Source: Anthopleura xanthogrammica (lineage: Eukaryota; Cnidaria; Anthozoa; Actiniaria; Actiniidae). From it: a DNA stretch of 64,000 nt. Positions 40,801-47,449 of the stretch are shown here, one piece after another. The stretch covers positions 10,076,583 to 10,140,582 of the forward strand of contig OZ025213.1 in assembly GCA_964019055.1 (NCBI GenBank), written 5' to 3'. The number at the start of each line of letters is the position of its first letter. Position 1 is the stretch's first letter. The position numbers and the translations under genes were made by a program. The notes beneath the pieces are model-generated. The model was not told the origin of the DNA. It made no database searches and saw only the letters and a list, made by a program, of their open reading frames with translations.

Positions 40801-43674
40801 GATGAAATGAGGATTTGGAACAGAAGAAGTAATGTTGATCTTGTGAAGGATGGCTGGAAACTAAATGTAAGACCCGATTTGTATAAGGATCTGCTGCATT
40901 TGTGGAAGTTAGACCAAGTAGAAGGTGGTGTGGTTAAAGATATTGTCGGGAGCTGTCATCTTTACTTCAAAACGTTCCATAAGCCTCAATGGGGGTTCTC
41001 AGGCTCCAACATGGCTACACAGAACCGAGATGAAGTGACGTTTCCTAACAGTACATTCAAACGAAAAGCCAAATCGTTTTGCTTCGCCGTGATACTTTCT
41101 GGTCCATTGTTCAAAAACTGTAAAGCACTCGGAGACGGAATTGCCCAGTTTTTCTATACCAACTGTTTATATGAAGCCAGCATTTCCTTGGATCATCAAT
41201 CTGCTATCTATTCGGTTACATCATTTGCCGACTATTGTCAAGCAGCTCTAAGGCTCACAGATTGGCCTGCACAAGAACTGTGCAATCTATTTCCCGAAGA
41301 AAGGTTTCCTTTTTGGATTGGTAAGCAATGCGGAACGTCGTGTATTTTTGGTTATCCCGTTATATCTACAAATTCTACGGATGAGTTAAGGTGCAAATGT
41401 GAAGAAAGTTATTGGGGTGGAAACTGTCAATATCTTTGTCCTGGAGGCCTACACAATACATGTAATGGACATGGAGTTTGTGATGCTGCAAACGGTTTTT
41501 GTAGCTGTGAACCACATTGGAAAGGTGGTGAAAATGAAACAATCAACTTTTTCCAAAATGCCCTACCGTGTTCAAGGTGTTCTGAAGGCTGGACTGGAGG
41601 TGATTGCAATATCGCCGTAACAGCTAATATCTCTGATAATGGACTATTGATTAACTATGGAGACCCTCACTTCACAACTGTGACAGGGGCTAGCTATAAC
41701 CTTGAAACTCCGGGTCCCTTTCTTCTAATTAATACAACCAATATCACCGTGCAAATTTTACAAGTTCCTTGTAATAACAGAGTCTCTTGTCGGCGAATCT
41801 CAGAACTGACTTTGAAAACAACATCATTTAAGTTATCTGTCAAGGCGATTGATTTATTAACTGTAGACACACTGTTGACTGCTGAAAGCAACAAAGAACA
41901 CCCGCTTTCACAATCCAAACAATGGAGGAATCTTACTACGGATAAACTATCGTTCTATCGCTGGCCAACACCTAATATCCTGGAAATAGTATTACTTGGC
42001 GATGAGAAAATTAATATCTTGTTCTATAACGGAACCCTTGGAACCGCCATTGAAATTCCACATCATAAAAGTAGCCTATCAGATGGACTAAGTGGAACTA
42101 GTACAGGACGCTGGATAACTAATTTACAGTCTGAACAAGCGGTTGTCAATTCTTCTATTTTGAATCAAGACCTTATAGATAGAACTCTGTCAGCTCGAGA
42201 AAGACTATCTTTAGACGATAACATTTTGGCAAGTACATATTCTAAACATTATTTCAATGGTGCTGGGTTCATGCTTGGCTTCACTGACAACCATCTTTCG
42301 ATTGATGCAAGCGGAACATTTCCGACCCTTGATGAATTTACTATCGAGCTGTGGGTTTGCCTTGTCAACAAGAATTCGGATATATATAAACTTTGTTCGT
42401 CCATTAATGAAACACAAAACGTTACTCATTTTCCAACAACAGAGCAACATTCTCTGTTTTCGATTAGTAATGGAATTGATGATTTTGCTCTTCTCTACAA
42501 CGGGGAAGTCGTTGTGTTATGGAATGATCGAGAACTGCAAACGGGGCTATCCGTAAATGAAGGGGAATGGACGCACCTGACCATAACATGGAGAGCAAAC
42601 GATGGTCGTATGCAAGTGCTGAAAACCACTTCAAAAGCAAGTTACAAATCTGTCAAGTACGGAGTGCAAATGGGTGGCAAACTACAGCTGGTTGGTAAAC
42701 TGGTACTTGGTAAATATCTTAGGGGAACTGAAACTTTTAAAGATTACAATCTAAGAGGCGCATTGGATGAGTTACGTATGTGGCAGTACGCTAAAACCGA
42801 AGAAGAAATTTCAAAATTAATGAACTTCAAGTTTGACTACTATATTGATGGCCTTGTTCTTAGTATTCCATTTGATGAAGGATTTGGGAAGACTGTTGGT
42901 GCTTTCGTGTACAACCTAATGGAAGAAGGTTCTCTTGAAACCAGTGGGACAAACCAAAGCAATGTTAAAATAATACATCTTGAGGCAAACGAAGAAGGTC
43001 CACCACCTAGATGGTTACCATCAGGTGTACTGTCAACTCCATTAACCAACTACAGTCTAGTTTTCTTTAACCAAAGTCTGCGAGAAGAAGCGTTCAACCT
43101 TTGTCATAAATGGTTCTATAGTGGAATTGTTCAACAGCTTTGCAGTTCTCGGCTTGTGTCACAAGCAAGATTTCATTTTGAGGCCTGCCTTGCAGACATC
43201 GCTGATGGTGGCAGCATTTCGCATTACAAGCTTTCAATAAGTTTATTTGGTTTCTATTGCCAAAAAGTCCTCGATATCGAAGAATGTAAGCTGTATGGAA
43301 CATATGATGCATTCCCTCCCTGCTATAAGGAGGCATATGATACTGATTTTCCGATTTTCTTGGTTACCATAACGACGGCCGTGATTGTCGCAACAGTCAT
43401 TCTTTGTTGCTGCATAATATGTTGCTGTCGTAGAAGAAAAAGAAAGGACAAGCAAAAGAAGGAAGTGTATGTCGAAGAGCCTTCAGGTCACAATTACACA
43501 TTTGGTGCTGCAGAATATCCTTATGGCAATCAAGACGAAATGGAGTTAAATTCATTGGGAGTTGAGATTCAAATAAAAACTGAACTACATGACGATGAAC
43601 TGCCAAACGGAGAAACCAACTTGGTACTCAACTTGCATGACGATGAAGAGGAGGATAGTGAAACGAAAGTTTAA
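1..43674 (+). CDS. Giant single-pass membrane protein: Gly-rich repeats, EGF array, nine EGF-VWD-LamG modules (5' partial)
   Basis: Twenty-four exons join with GT-AG borders and matching phases; the summed coding length from base 2 to the stop is 35,814 nt, exactly divisible by three, giving 11,937 residues in the window. The frame is open at the left edge, so the N-terminus and signal peptide lie upstream. Order: Gly-rich repeats (to ~18,225), EGF-like array (18,226-24,716), FGYEN-type domain (24,717-25,505), nine EGF/VWD-like/LamG-like/Cys-rich modules (26,107-43,347), one membrane helix (43,348-43,428) and a cytoplasmic tail. Most introns are phase 1 or 0. I infer a surface adhesive or matrix-like protein. 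I do not recognise a named orthologue. It could be more than one transcript, but no internal terminal exon or start is evident. Confidence 0.85.
2..1736 (+). CDS. Giant gene exon 1 of window (partial): Gly-rich repeats
   Basis: Open to the window edge in this frame. The donor is ACAG|GTAAAA, phase 1. It encodes a first Gly block, the GGRVSVHL strand region, an IDNQ motif, a degenerate GDRKGL motif near 945-962 and a second GAGAGH block near 1,456. Confidence 0.85.
1911..2121. mobile_element. Foldback (MITE-like) element in intron 1
   Basis: Bases 1911-1946 and 2086-2121 are imperfect inverted copies of about 36 bp, both containing ACGGCCGT. They enclose about 140 bp of AT-rich sequence without coding content. 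Confidence 0.7.
2163..2192. repeat. Three copies of a 10-bp tandem repeat
   Basis: Unit ATGCTGTAGT repeated three times just before the acceptor of exon 2. Confidence 0.9.
2241..3206 (+). CDS. Giant gene exon 2: Gly-rich repeat
   Basis: Acceptor TTTTTTTTAG, phase 1 in and phase 1 out (GAAAAG|GTAAGC). Starts GSGVVSSNGG, has GGGAAGRIAIY, LRIDN, YEFSEV, GDRTGLL and GSGGSYGSRGGKG, which matches the repeat order of exon 1. Confidence 0.9.
3480..4185 (+). CDS. Giant gene exon 3: Gly-rich repeat
   Basis: Phase 1 in, phase 2 out (ACAAG|GTAAAT). It completes the block YGTLFNPGDYG, then GGGSGGSI, GGGSGGRLAIY, IDNKN, YTFDEV and GDRTGLVH. Confidence 0.88.
4186..5002 (+). other. Intron of 817 bp
   Basis: AT-rich intron with no supported coding content. 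The short open frame from about 4,786 only reads into the next exon in the wrong frame. Confidence 0.8.
5003..5309 (+). CDS. Giant gene exon 4: beta-rich part of a Gly-rich repeat
   Basis: Acceptor TTCCACAG; phase 2 in, phase 0 out (TTTTG|GTAGGT). Begins R-TAANFRLDNESAAIM, equivalent to APVNFKVDEGAEIVF of the other repeats; contains WNGRLINVRHL. Confidence 0.85.
5515..5887 (+). CDS. Giant gene exon 5: Gly block
   Basis: Acceptor TTATAG, phase 0 in, phase 1 out (TCAG|GTATGA). Encodes DIKFNSRFEAEYFEIEA, then GAGHGTVGGSGG and YGSIYEPILPG. Confidence 0.87.
5970..6379 (+). CDS. Giant gene exon 6: Gly block to YxFDE motif
   Basis: Phase 1 in, phase 0 out (ACAG|GTACGA). Contains SGGGSGGSVWI, GGSGSGGRIAAH and YAFDELMLEGQ. 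The phase-0 exit after this last motif recurs at exons 10 and, approximately, 14. Confidence 0.88.
6380..6874 (+). other. Intron of 495 bp
   Basis: No coding content seen. T-rich tract just before the acceptor ATTATAG. Confidence 0.75.
6875..7612 (+). CDS. Giant gene exon 7: Gly-rich repeat
   Basis: Phase 0 in and out (ATTAAG|GTAGTT). Starts VLFRIASSSLKPSVT; carries FKVDYEGELFLVPDF, LNGRITGVSNL and GSGGGHGGQGG. The usual GDRTGL motif is decayed (VISDGLSTMHI). The 304-bp intron that follows shows nothing of note. Confidence 0.85.
7917..12819 (+). CDS. Giant gene exon 8: four Gly-rich repeats in one 4.9-kb exon
   Basis: Acceptor TTCACAG, phase 0 in, phase 1 out (TAAAG|GTATGT). It holds four uninterrupted repeats; the GAGHGG-type blocks start near 8,979, 10,212, 11,454 and 12,680, so the period is about 410 residues. 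Recurrent motifs are GGGSGGSI, GGRIAIH, YEFDEM, GDRTGQ, VEVVESETN, PSEFHI and YGSVYRP. Neighbouring repeats are cut by introns that are absent here. Confidence 0.92.
12935..13180 (+). CDS. Giant gene exon 9: Gly block
   Basis: Acceptor GAATTAG, phase 1 in and out (GGAG|GTAAAA). Reads GGGCLLWIVSKHLHLDG, GGGGSGGSVL and GGAGGRIGIHV with no stop. It continues exon 8 and joins exon 10 in frame. Confidence 0.88.
13366..13613 (+). CDS. Giant gene exon 10: linker to YEFNE motif
   Basis: Phase 1 in, phase 0 out (CAA|GTAAGT). Encodes GTFRSVGG, GAAGTVYKYE, YRELKYN, VDNEQ and FYEFNEMQ. Confidence 0.88.
13614..14136 (+). other. Intron of 523 bp with a dispersed-repeat motif
   Basis: Holds ACCAATCAGAGCGCGCG near 14,005-14,021; its exact reverse complement occurs in the intron near 22,405-22,425. 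Otherwise AT-rich and non-coding. Confidence 0.75.
14137..14386 (+). CDS. Giant gene exon 11: GDKTG segment
   Basis: Acceptor ATTACAG, phase 0 in, phase 1 out (CAAAG|GTACTA). Encodes VEHHSTLIFYHP, VTGDKTGSIKL, VFVVEST and DEYAEIVFPTEV. Confidence 0.88.
14387..14837 (+). other. Intron of 451 bp with a C15 tract
   Basis: Contains a run of 15 C at 14,527-14,541. A similar G16 tract lies at 16,076-16,091 and a C14 tract at 51,004-51,017, all in introns. No gene is seen. Confidence 0.8.
14838..15080 (+). CDS. Giant gene exon 12: MTGVEKL segment
   Basis: Acceptor CTTTTAG, phase 1 in and out (GAAAG|GTAATG). Encodes GRMTGVEKLVIERNGYIEF and ends NIADLTIKKG. Confidence 0.88.
15173..15574 (+). CDS. 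Giant gene exon 13: Gly block
   Basis: Acceptor TTTGTAG, phase 1 in and out (GGAG|GTAATG). Encodes GGKLMIETKYISIKG, GPGAGTGSAGG, YGSLFLPSQPGSGGG and GGGSGGTVNI. Confidence 0.88.
15701..15996 (+). CDS. Giant gene exon 14: GGRI to FSEV segment
   Basis: Acceptor TTTAAG, phase 1 in, phase 0 out (GCG|GTAAGT). Encodes GGGSGGRITVIL, GSPGTVYIK, VDNQHR and YRFSEVRLL. Confidence 0.88.
15997..16645 (+). other. Intron of 649 bp with a G16 tract
   Basis: G run at 16,076-16,091; the rest is AT-rich and non-coding. Confidence 0.75.
16646..17303 (+). CDS. Giant gene exon 15: last complete GDRTG segment
   Basis: Acceptor GAATAG, phase 0 in, phase 1 out (AATG|GTAAGT). Encodes ATGDRTGVFYV, APVNFEVKQKGGLV, IEGHLYGIEEL and GAGHGGVGGYGE. 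Unlike the other repeats it has extra cysteines (CFGCG, WGCSKC). The next intron (319 bp) is non-coding. Confidence 0.88.
17623..17818 (+). CDS. Giant gene exon 16: Gly block
   Basis: Acceptor TTATAG, phase 1 in, phase 2 out (CAAG|GTATGT). Encodes GQNTAYEDPCTASMAGSGG, MELDGSLDANA and GGGSGGTISITAR. Confidence 0.87.
18006..19981 (+). CDS. Giant gene exon 17: end of Gly-rich zone and first 18 EGF-like units
   Basis: Acceptor TTCATAG, phase 2 in, phase 1 out (AGAG|GTTTCT). The Gly-rich zone ends at about 18,225 and EGF-like units begin (CxCxxGYYGxxC type). By hand I count about 18. From ~18,690 they fall into a four-unit pattern starting with (G/M)CP, with starts near 19,072, 19,459 and 19,843. 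Confidence 0.9.
20073..20399 (+). CDS. Giant gene exon 18: EGF-like units
   Basis: Acceptor TATTTAG, phase 1 in and out (CCAG|GTACAC). Encodes GHCNSSYNPPVC, GWMGPGC, CYSGSGC, GWRGSVC and opens the next unit. Confidence 0.9.
20717..21886 (+). CDS. Giant gene exon 19: EGF-like units
   Basis: Acceptor TTTTAAG, phase 1 in and out (AAGG|GTAAGT). Starts by completing an EGF cut in exon 18 (GWKGVGCHIPDCPG). It holds about 12 EGF-like units with the same four-unit order. The short intron before it carries an ACAACA-rich simple repeat near 20,618. Confidence 0.9.
22370..22570. mobile_element. MITE-like element with ~26-bp terminal inverted repeats
   Basis: Left arm about 22,370-22,395 and right arm about 22,545-22,570 are near-perfect inverted copies (TTTAGTATAAATA... 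and its complement). The interior repeats GATAATCACCTTTT and has no transposase frame, so it is non-autonomous. Confidence 0.75.
22593..22662. repeat. Strong hairpin, 23-bp arms
   Basis: Bases 22,593-22,615 pair with 22,640-22,662 with one mismatch around a 24-base loop. Weaker pairing extends outward, suggesting a second foldback element abutting the first. Confidence 0.8.
22773..25056 (+). CDS. Giant gene exon 20: last ~20 EGF-like units and start of FGYEN domain
   Basis: Acceptor TTTAAAG, phase 1 in, phase 2 out (TGAG|GTAAGC). EGF-like units continue to ~24,716, the last ones being irregular (CKPRYTGSNCELC, NGHWNGSTCEEC). From 24,717 comes a domain with FLDCLKRFDNGTVTAWFGYE, VGPDNRF and LLPGKHHRVF. 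Confidence 0.9.
24717..25505 (+). other. FGYEN-type domain spanning exons 20-21
   Basis: About 154 residues after splicing, with the order C-x3-F/GT-x-AWFGYEN, VGPDNRFTWP, QPTKLLPGKHHRVF and LPLVWVLANPP. I recall a similar 'HFGYxNxN ... GxxNxF ... QPTxFxPG ... WxL' beta-sandwich pattern from surface proteins of bacteria and other organisms, but cannot name the family with certainty. Confidence 0.6.
25385..25505 (+). CDS. Giant gene exon 21
   Basis: Acceptor TTTTAG, phase 2 in, phase 0 out (AAT|GTGAGT). Encodes R-VDNMLPLVWVLANPP and ends NISKNN. The 121-nt exon keeps the frame between exons 20 and 22. The 328-bp intron before it shows nothing. Confidence 0.87.
25506..26106 (+). other. Intron of 601 bp with (TAA)n microsatellite
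   Basis: A clean TAA/ATA repeat at about 25,800-25,856 continues imperfectly to ~25,910. No coding content. Confidence 0.9.
26107..27939 (+). other. Module 1 (EGF-VWD-LamG-Cys)
   Basis: First of nine modules. It lacks the WIG-x2-C lead-in, since exon 22 opens directly at QCVCRDGFWGRDC. The VWD-like part has VQARMVSC in place of VQVRQVPC, and GLWGNC at its end. Confidence 0.85.
26107..28935 (+). CDS. Giant gene exon 22: module 1 and the start of module 2
   Basis: Acceptor TTAACAG, phase 0 in and out (TTCAG|GTAATA). Module 1: paired EGF-like units with GFWGRDC and CPGG; VWD-like part from FITFDGAMYRF; LamG-like part from about GGYALFLNNTG to VGEIDELRIW; Cys-rich tail. Module 2 starts near 27,940 (WIGPTC) and is cut inside its LamG-like part. 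Confidence 0.92.
29135..29315 (+). CDS. Giant gene exon 23: middle of module 2 LamG-like domain
   Basis: Acceptor TACGCAG, phase 0 in, phase 1 out (CTAG|GTAAGC). Encodes IFVKIQTVGGTILSYATDE and ends WNLLSVVYRREL, aligning with the uninterrupted copies in exon 24. Confidence 0.9.
29426..43674 (+). CDS. Giant gene terminal exon 24 (14.25 kb): modules 2-9, membrane helix, tail
   Basis: Acceptor TCTATAG, phase 1 in; stop TAA at 43,672-43,674. One uninterrupted frame of 4,749 codons. The WIG-x2-C boundary of each module lies near 30,106, 31,915, 33,760, 35,680, 37,606, 39,466 and 41,314, a period of 603-642 residues. Each module has: CVFG and GYWGxxC, a CPGG-x4-CNGHGxC EGF, GWTGxDCS; a VWD-like part (GEFxL, VQVRQVPC, GLLGSC); a concanavalin/LamG-like part (GGxILSYA, WNQISLVY, FxGxIDEVRIW, LWKFNEGEG); and a tail (FYYRSCL, SFADYCQ, WPAQxLCN). 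Confidence 0.95.
31915..33759 (+). other. Module 4, VWD-like part missing its cysteine pair
   Basis: At VQVRQVPC-x4-5-C this copy reads VQIRQVRSGGGVAVKCA, so one of the two conserved cysteines is lost. The rest of the module is normal. Confidence 0.75.
33760..35679 (+). other. Module 5 with a charged, Asn/Ser/Thr-rich insert
   Basis: Between the VWD-like and LamG-like parts (about 34,500-34,700) lies a low-complexity hydrophilic stretch with NNST and KVDSVLSELQKVNR, much longer than in modules 1-4. Confidence 0.8.
41314..43347 (+). other. Module 9, divergent terminal module
   Basis: The only copy that starts its VWD-like part with the canonical YGDPHF (about 41,660). Its LamG-like part is longer and reads TIELWVCLV and ALDELRMW. 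Its Cys-rich tail leads straight into the membrane helix. Confidence 0.85.
43348..43428 (+). other. Transmembrane helix with cysteine clusters
   Basis: Twenty-seven hydrophobic residues beginning FPIFLVTITT and ending CCCIICCC, followed by RRRKRK, a typical stop-transfer signal for type I topology. The cysteines at the inner face are possible palmitoylation sites (inference). Confidence 0.95.
43429..43671 (+). other. 81-residue cytoplasmic tail ending ETKV
   Basis: Basic start, NYTF and YPYGN tyrosine motifs, acidic end (DDEEEDSETKV). The last four residues fit a class I PDZ ligand (x-S/T-x-hydrophobic). Confidence 0.75.
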
Positions 43675-43996
43675 ATCATGGCGTAGTGCCATTAGTGGAA
43701 TGGTGACTGCTAATGTATGCAGCAGTCAACACTGATTGTTCGTGTGTTTTACAACAAATTTTGTGTGATTTTTACTACGTATATTCTATCCATTTGATTG
43801 AACTTGAACTTTAATTTTTTCTATCAACTATAAAATTCAATAATATAGTCCACCAATATTTTCAAGCATCTATATTGCTCAGAGGAGGATCTAGGGTTAT
43901 ATAACCGTATGCATTGCGAGTGAAATATATCATTTTTCAATTTAAAAAGCTGAAATTAATATGTTCGAAATTGAAAAAGAAAATCAATTTTACTTA

Positions 43997-44002
43997 AATA
44001 AA
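43997..44002 (+). terminator. Candidate polyadenylation signal AATAAA
   Basis: AATAAA 323 bases after the giant gene stop codon. A second AATAAA lies at 44,779-44,784. Which one is used cannot be seen. Confidence 0.5.
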
Positions 44003-44371
44003 TTGTATGTCATACCTTTAAAAGATATATGCATTCTAGATTCTTCAAGAAATTTAGAGATGCTCAAAACTCTGGAGTACTTTAGAGTACTGTCAGGTTT
44101 AGTAAAGGTCCTACAACTTGCTACTTTAGCTGCTTTTATTTGCCATGATGTCTTTATTGAATGCTAAAGCAACACTGACTTTACTATTAGTATTAGTAGT
44201 ATTAGAAGTATAATTACAAAATGTGCATATCCCGTCCCGCATATCCCGCAAAGGCAGTTGGGATAGTCCTAGATCCTCCTCTAAACATTTACTTATCTTT
44301 TACAGTTATTTTGAGTGTTGATTAGCTATAGCGTCATGACACACCAACTTATTACTTAGTTGGAAAAGCGT

Positions 44372-44531
44372 ATCTAAATACAACGAAGTGTTTGTGTTTT
44401 TTAGATTCTTTTGAAAAATTTGATTTATTTTCTAATTGCTGTATTTTTAAGGGAAATCTAAATACAATGAAGTGTTTGCGATTTTAAAGATTTTTTTCGA
44501 AAAATTTGATTTTTTTAAATGCTATATTTCG
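44372..44531. repeat. Diverged ~85-bp tandem duplication
   Basis: Two adjacent copies, each beginning TCTAAATACAA(C/T)GAAGTGT and containing GAAAAATTTGATTT; starts at 44,372 and 44,457. Confidence 0.75.
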
Positions 44532-47354
44532 AGGTAATTTACGACTTCTATTAATCAATAGTAAAAATATAACAGTAACATTGAACAAAAATTTTATTTT
44601 CTAAAGATTACTAATATTAAGCTTGTCATAAAAATGAAGACTTTTTTGTCCACACTATTTACTTTTTTTAAAGAAACTATAGTTTATATATCAAATCTTT
44701 TTCTTGCTAAAACTTGCATTTTATATATCAAACAATATATACTACTTTTGTGTGAATTTAATGATTATTATGTTTAACAATAAATTTCAACATAAGACAC
44801 TTAAGCGTAGCTATTTAATTTTGTTTTTGTTTGTTTGTTTTTTTTGTTTGTTTTTTTGTTTATTTTTGTTGGGTCTAGTCTAAGGCCTTATACTGTTAAA
44901 TTATTTCACCTGTTCGAAAAACGGAAGACCATTTTCAGTTATTGATATTTTCTAGGTACTACTGATGTCGAAGGAATTATATAACAGAGTTTACGAAATG
45001 ACTGCGTTGACAGTGCAACCAACCCCCCTCCCCCAAAATTCTACTAAAAAAGTATCATCACGGGTTGAGATATCCGCTGTGATGCAACGAAGAGTATATA
45101 GGCATTTTGTACGACACATGCGCACAAAAATAGTTCTTTGGCGCCAGTTTAAGTTTGAGTGAAGACGGACTTTTGAATGGCGATCTAGACGGGGGAAAAT
45201 TATCACAAATTTGAGAGATTAATATGAAAAGATGACCTGCAGCACAATCATCCTGGTCAGTCATTATTGGATGTCACCCTGCCAGAAAAATTTGCTGCAT
45301 GCTTCTGAGAACCAAGGGCGTTTTCGAGATAATCTCATTTAATGGTCGATATAAGTTTTCAAACTCAGATTATATTTTTATTGGTCTAAAATGAAGAAAT
45401 ACTGCTTATTAGTAGGTCAAAGTCCATAAAAAATCTTTACATAGTCCGGCGATGGCCTACTTGGTCGATTTATTGCAATTTTGAAACACAAAATAGAAAA
45501 ATAAAAAGCTTTTGAAACAAATATCAACTTCTTAACATTTACCAAACAACAACAAAAAAACACCTGATAGCTTTTGAACCGTTGGAATGTTATACTTACT
45601 TTTGAACATAGGAGGCTCCAAAGGGGTTTCATTGGAAAAATAAAAATAAGTTCAACTGTTCGCCGATTGTCGACATTTTACTGACACTCTTTTTAAACAT
45701 TTTTTAAGGCGAGCAATTTTCCACATAGAAATAAATTGCTGAGCATCTGCTTGCAACTTTTGAGACGTGTGTTACTTAAGTGGAGCATTTCCGCTTGCGC
45801 AGATGGAAGCATGGTTTCATATTTTACCCCATAGAATACTGACAGATCTTGCTGAGAAAAAAAGCCAGCATATTTGAAAGTACTTGACCTGATCAAGAAA
45901 TAGGAGAGGAATCTTTAATTGCAGGGACGTGGAATGATAATCAATTAAGATTAAGCTTAGTATTGGGTGCGTACAAGAGCTGAGAGCAGATTTAACAAAT
46001 ATCATACACCTTTTTCATAAAGCTATATTCTTGCTTATGTATTTTAGACAAATGTTTTAATGAAATCATTACTTTCATGCAAAAGGGAATGCTAGAATTA
46101 GCAATCTGGCCAAATTTGAAAAAAAGAGCACCAAAGTTTGCAGAGCTATAAAGGTTTGAATTTTAAAGGATTGGTGTGGAAAATGCACTCCTGGCCTTTT
46201 TGGCCTCGTTTTCATTTTTTTCTAAGTTTAAAATATTAATAACTCCTTAATGGTTAATGTTACCTAATACTTTAATACTGCATAGTTCTGCTTATTGGTA
46301 GTATTTACTTTCATGTGGGGGTGTTTGATTATTTGTAGACATTCATTTTCTTGTTTTAGGCTAATGAGATGGCGGCCATTATGATAAAGGTCAATACGCT
46401 TAGGTTTTCGATATGTAGTGAGAAGTGAATCACCATTCGCAGCTATTTTAAGCTTAAGATGGATATAACATCACTGATCTTTATGTTTTTGAATCTCTTA
46501 AAAATATTTAAGGTGGATGGTTTCGATATACAAAACTCTTGTAAAGCACTTCTGGTTGATTGATTGATTAAGTTGTATTACTTTCTCGAAATGGAGAAGA
46601 ACAGAAAAGAAACAGATCTGAAATTGATCTGTTTATTGTCCTTTGATCATTTGCCAATTCTGCTCAAAGGACTATTAGCACGTAATATTATACTTCAAAT
46701 TATATGACCTTCTAGGAGTTATTTATTACTGAACTATGAAGCACTGCGTATTTTGCTCAGACGTCCATCGAATGCGCTTCTCTTCATTCGATCAGGACAC
46801 TACACCACTTACTGTTAAAAGATATTTTAGCTGCCCATTCGTAGGTAGGTCCATCTTATGGTCTTAAATTAAATCTTATAAAAATAGTGTGTTTTGCACG
46901 ATTTTTGATTTTTTAGTTTGTCTAATTTTTTTATTTGTCCATTTATTTATTCTGATTTCGGGAGTGATCTGTTCGGATATTTCTTCTCCTACATGCAATC
47001 TGATTCGTTAAATTGATGCCATTATTTTAAATCCATGTTGTGCAATTTTGTCTGAAATAAATTCAGGGAATAATTTTCAAAATAAGGGCCACAGTATTTA
47101 GACAACAATTGCACTCCATGCAGTTCAATTATCAGTATAAGATTAATGTCCAGCGCTATTCCTTGCGCATCTGCGACACGGAGAACTCCAGCATCTCAGG
47201 TGTATTTTATTATTTTTTTTTTTTACTTTCAATGATGCTTCCCAAAATTGAACACAAATGTGGTTTAGGCATTTCCTCGTTATCAATTTCCTAACCTCTG
47301 CACTTTATAATATGTAAGCAGGGACTAGAAGATCTTCATATCCGCTCTATAGAC

Positions 47355-47449
47355 ATGAACCACAAGTGCATTGTTCAGACATGGGCTGCAGTTGTAATTG
47401 TATTCTTGGTTCTAAAAGAGAGCAAAGAAAGTGAACCAGACCCCTTGGG
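47355..47449 (+). CDS. VWDE-like: VWDE-like exon 1: signal peptide
   Basis: ATG at 47,355 followed by a basic residue and a hydrophobic run (CIVQTWAAVVIVFLVL). Donor TTGGG|GTAAGT, phase 2. I chose this start because it gives a signal peptide; the upstream frame is open only back to the putative acceptor-like TAAGCAG. Confidence 0.75.

Larger units (their letters stand above)
43675..47354. other. 3' flank and intergenic region
   Basis: About 3.7 kb of AT-rich DNA. It has polyadenylation-signal candidates and one tandem duplication; the short open frames here have no recognisable protein character. The 5' UTR of the next gene probably lies at its right end. Confidence 0.7.
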
